The position numbers and the translations under genes are program-made. The notes beneath the pieces were generated by a model. The model did no database searches, was not told the origin of the DNA, and saw nothing but the letters and a program-made list of their open reading frames with translations. From the NCBI GenBank assembly GCA_050732935.1, contig JBOHRW010000136.1, forward strand, positions 1-8,152: a DNA stretch of 8,152 bases, read 5' to 3'. The stretch is from DASRVA01 sp050732935 (GTDB lineage: Bacteria; Gemmatimonadota; Gemmatimonadetes; JACCXV01; JAHWKZ01). This document shows, piece by piece, positions 6,012-8,152 of this stretch (positions within the stretch are counted from its first letter, which is position 1; the number at the start of each line of letters is the position of its first letter).

Positions 6012-7177
6012 CGGTAGCGCCCGAGCTTGACCGCTAGGAGCCCGGCCACCAGGACGCCGGTCAGAAGTACCGCCTGTCCGGTCCAGGGAGTGAGGAGCAC
6101 GAGAAACGCGACGATCGGCGTCAAGCCGGCGCCGGCAGTGAAAGCCTCCCCAAGCCGGACGTGGAGCGCCCAGAGACCCAGGAGGTAGATCGCCACCGGG
6201 ACGGCGACCGCGGCGCCCGCGCCGAACGATCCGATCTCCGTGTGCCGGGTGGCGTGGTCCACGACGACCCCGAGCCCCGCTCCGACGGCGGCCGCCGAGG
6301 CGAAGATCGCGTAGTGGCCGTATCCCCAGACGAAGGCCCGGGGTAGCGAGGTGAGGAGGTCGCCCATCGGCCGGTCGAAGTAGAGCCACCACATCGAGAA
6401 GACGATCAGGAGCCCGCCGACGATGATCGCGGTTAGATCGACGCCGATGTCGCCCGCCTGGATCGCCGATTGGATCGCGATCGAGGCCGCCAGGATGGTC
6501 TCGCCCAGCACGATGATCGTGAAGAGTCCATAGCGCTCCGCGATATGACCGGGGTGCCACGTCGTGGCGCACGCCCTCTCTGCCCATACGGGTACGAGGA
6601 GCTCGGCGATCACGAGCGCGATGAACCCGAGCCGCGCCACTTCGGCGGGAGCGAACAGGAGCGTCACCCAGCCTACCTGGCAGGCGCAGACCCCCAGGGC
6701 GTATCGATGCGCGCAGGCGCGCCGGAGAGGGTCGGATCGGGCCGCCCTGAGCCACTGCCCGACCAGGGCCAGGCGCATCACGACGTAGCCGAAAGTGGTG
6801 ATCGAGAAGTCGTGCGCGTCGAAGGCCCGGGGGACGCCGGCGGCCAGGATGAGGGATCCCGTGAGCTGGACGAACGTGGCCAGTCGGTAGGCGACGTCGT
6901 CAGTGTCGTAGGCCGAGGCGAACCAGGTGAAGTTCATCCACGCCCACCAGATGGCGAAGAAGACCATCCCGTAGCTGAGGACGCCCTCGGCGACGTGGGC
7001 TTCCGCGACGGCATGATGGAGTCGGCCGGCCGCCTGCGCGATCGCCACCACGAACACAAGGTCGAAGAAGAGCTCGAGCGGCGTGGCGGCCCGATGTTCC
7101 TCGTCGGGGGAGCGGGGCCGCATGGGGAGGATCCAGCGGCCAGGCCCTCCTATCGAATGGGACGCGCCTTCGGTCAT
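6008..7177 (-). CDS. LtrA-family (low temperature requirement A) membrane protein
   Basis: The 389-residue protein is almost entirely hydrophobic, with roughly ten or more membrane segments. It shows the LtrA family hallmarks: ELFFDLVFVVAIAQ (35-48), WWAWMNFTWFASAYDTDD (77-94), HIAERYGLFTIIVLGE (211-226) and WWLYFD (263-268). LtrA was named from a Listeria locus needed for growth at low temperature; the biochemical activity of the family is not established, so only the family name is given. ATG 7177 lacks a Shine-Dalgarno; M19 (MRPRSPDEEHRA) is another possible start. It begins 17 bp after the stop of the lactonase-like gene on the same strand, so the pair is probably co-transcribed and translationally coupled. 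The stop (TAG, 6010-6008) shares CTAG with the convergent DoxX-like gene. Confidence 0.9.
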   Translation of the reverse strand: MTEGASHSIGGPGRWILPMRPRSPDEEHRAATPLELFFDLVFVVAIAQAAGRLHHAVAEAHVAEGVLSYGMVFFAIWWAWMNFTWFASAYDTDDVAYRLATFVQLTGSLILAAGVPRAFDAHDFSITTFGYVVMRLALVGQWLRAARSDPLRRACAHRYALGVCACQVGWVTLLFAPAEVARLGFIALVIAELLVPVWAERACATTWHPGHIAERYGLFTIIVLGETILAASIAIQSAIQAGDIGVDLTAIIVGGLLIVFSMWWLYFDRPMGDLLTSLPRAFVWGYGHYAIFASAAAVGAGLGVVVDHATRHTEIGSFGAGAAVAVPVAIYLLGLWALHVRLGEAFTAGAGLTPIVAFLVLLTPWTGQAVLLTGVLVAGLLAVKLGRYR

Positions 7178-7194
7178 TGATCCGAGGGAAACGG

Positions 7195-8034
7195 CTACTC
7201 GTAGAACTCGGGTGCCTTCTTCAGCTCTTCGAAGCGGGCCAGCTCGTGCTCGATCCAGAGTTCGGCGCCGGTCTCCTCGACGAGGCTCTCCAGCCGGTCC
7301 ATGGAGGCGAGGGTCGCGTCCGGGTCCACGTTGAAGGTCGGCACGCGCCGCAGTTCCCGGCTCAGTCGGAAGTGGTAGAGATCCCCCGAGAGCACGATCG
7401 GCCCGGTCTGGGGGAGATCGACGAAGAGGGACTGATGACCCGGCGTGTGCCCCGGGGTCGAGATGATCCGGACCGTGCCATCGCCGAAGACGTCGTGGTC
7501 ACCCTCGATGATCAGGAACTCCTCGTCCCGAAGTCCCTCGTAGGCCGCTGGATTGAAGCCAGGCACGGTCACGCTGTCGGCGAACGCGGCGTCGTGCTCG
7601 GCCTTCTGCATGATCACGGTCGCCCCTTCCAGCTCGTTGGCGGCGCCGACGTGGTCGAAATGCATGTGCGAGAAGGACGCGTAGTCGAAGTCGTCCATGC
7701 CGAGGCCCAGCTCGGCGAGCTGCTCGGGGAGCGTCCGGTCGAGCCGCGCGCGGGCTCCATCCTGCTCCTGCCATCCCTCCGTCTCGGCGAGCGAGGGAGG
7801 CAGCCCGGCGTTCCAGAGGAGACGGCCCTTCTCGTGCTCGATTACGTAGCACGGCACGATCAGCTCGCGAACGTCGGTCTCTTCGTCCTGGACACCGAAA
7901 GCGGCGACGCTGTCGAACTGGATCCGGCCGCAGTCGAAGACGTAGAGCTTGAGCGGCGACTGGGCGGCAGAATCATGGCTCCCAACGACGAGGGCGGCGA
8001 GGGCCCCCAGCAGGACGATGACATACTTCTTCAT
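7195..8034 (-). CDS. Secreted/periplasmic metallo-beta-lactamase-fold protein, N-acyl homoserine lactonase family
   Basis: The 279-residue protein starts with a Sec signal peptide (MKKYVIVLLGALAALVVG, cleavage near AA/Q, residues 23-25), so it acts outside the cytoplasm. The mature part is a metallo-beta-lactamase fold with the dinuclear zinc motif SHMHFDH (H123, H125, D127, H128), TPGHTPGH (H200), SGD (D218) and WIEHE (H263). The order and the GDLYHF segment match the AttM/AiiA-like lactonase family, which opens the lactone ring of acyl-homoserine lactone signals. Activity on such lactones is inferred from family only; other lactones or esters are possible. One oddity is LLWNAGLP (72-79), where relatives usually have Asp-Thr-Gly (D to N at residue 75). 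ATG 8034 has an AGAGGA site 4 bp upstream. The LtrA gene follows by 17 bp. Confidence 0.87.
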   Translation of the reverse strand: MKKYVIVLLGALAALVVGSHDSAAQSPLKLYVFDCGRIQFDSVAAFGVQDEETDVRELIVPCYVIEHEKGRLLWNAGLPPSLAETEGWQEQDGARARLDRTLPEQLAELGLGMDDFDYASFSHMHFDHVGAANELEGATVIMQKAEHDAAFADSVTVPGFNPAAYEGLRDEEFLIIEGDHDVFGDGTVRIISTPGHTPGHQSLFVDLPQTGPIVLSGDLYHFRLSRELRRVPTFNVDPDATLASMDRLESLVEETGAELWIEHELARFEELKKAPEFYE

Positions 8035-8038
8035 GCGG

Positions 8039-8044
8039 TCCTCT
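8039..8044 (-). promoter_or_regulatory. Shine-Dalgarno site of the lactonase-like gene (AGAGGA)
   Basis: AGAGGA lies 4 bp before the ATG at 8034 and supports that start, which also gives a complete signal peptide. The remaining upstream bases to 8152 show no gene. TTTACG with TCCATT 17 bp on (minus strand) is too poor a match to call a promoter. Confidence 0.65.
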
Positions 8045-8152
8045 TTTCGTGAATGGAATGGGAAGATGGGCCAACGTAAACGGGTGCCGGATGGGGAGCC
8101 AGCGAGAGCGCATCGTCCGTTGACCCGCCTGGCACGGAGGTCTAGCTTTTTT

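Noticed and set aside
5169..6755. A 528-codon minus-strand frame across sodA, the DoxX-like gene antisense and LtrA.
   Set aside because: It runs out of frame over three recognised genes and has no domain of its own.
8120..8152. TTGACC-17-TAGCTT followed by a T-run at the right edge, as a plus-strand promoter or a terminator.
   Set aside because: The -10 match is poor, no hairpin precedes the T-run, and no gene can be seen because the window ends.

Overview
The window is GC-rich bacterial chromosome carrying eight protein-coding genes and no RNA gene, CRISPR array, insertion sequence or phage feature that I can see. Most of it is housekeeping. A C-terminal Phe beta-barrel candidate and two genes for proteins with Sec-type signal peptides point to a diderm (Gram-negative-type) organism. 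The secreted N-acyl homoserine lactonase-like protein and the mixture of Shine-Dalgarno and non-Shine-Dalgarno starts would fit a Gemmatimonadota-like or related environmental lineage, but the sequence alone cannot settle this.

Layout. At the left edge (1-1038, +) is the C-terminal half of NAD-dependent DNA ligase LigA. It converges on a small, lower-GC gene (1786-1094, -) for a probable outer-membrane beta-barrel protein of unknown function. A 174-bp divergent promoter region (1787-1960) follows, with sigma70-like promoters facing both ways and a 19-bp imperfect palindrome. Both promoters lie so close to their start codons that the two mRNAs may be leaderless. To the right is a + strand cluster: grpE (1961-2638), dnaJ (2646-3761) and a short prephenate/arogenate dehydrogenase gene, tyrA-like (3795-4556). 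This cluster converges on an Mn/Fe superoxide dismutase gene (5286-4678, -) that has a clear ribosome binding site.

After a 254-bp divergent gap (5287-5540) with three small inverted repeats comes a four-helix DoxX/YkgB-like membrane protein gene (5541-6011, +). Its stop codon shares a CTAG with the stop of the convergent LtrA-family membrane protein gene (7177-6008, -). The LtrA gene follows 17 bp behind a gene for a signal-peptide-bearing metallo-beta-lactamase-fold protein of the N-acyl homoserine lactonase family (8034-7195, -), so these two probably form a small operon. The last 118 bp (8035-8152) hold the upstream region of that operon and no gene.

How the genes work together. GrpE and DnaJ are the nucleotide-exchange factor and J-protein of DnaK, whose gene, like hrcA, is not in this window. 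TyrA-like is probably co-transcribed with them, without an evident functional link. SOD, the DoxX-like protein, LtrA and the lactonase-like protein are accessory or stress and membrane functions. I do not see a clearly new multi-gene system. The best second looks are the divergent leaderless-type promoter region with its palindrome, the orphan barrel gene, and the secreted lactonase-like enzyme with a changed Asp position.
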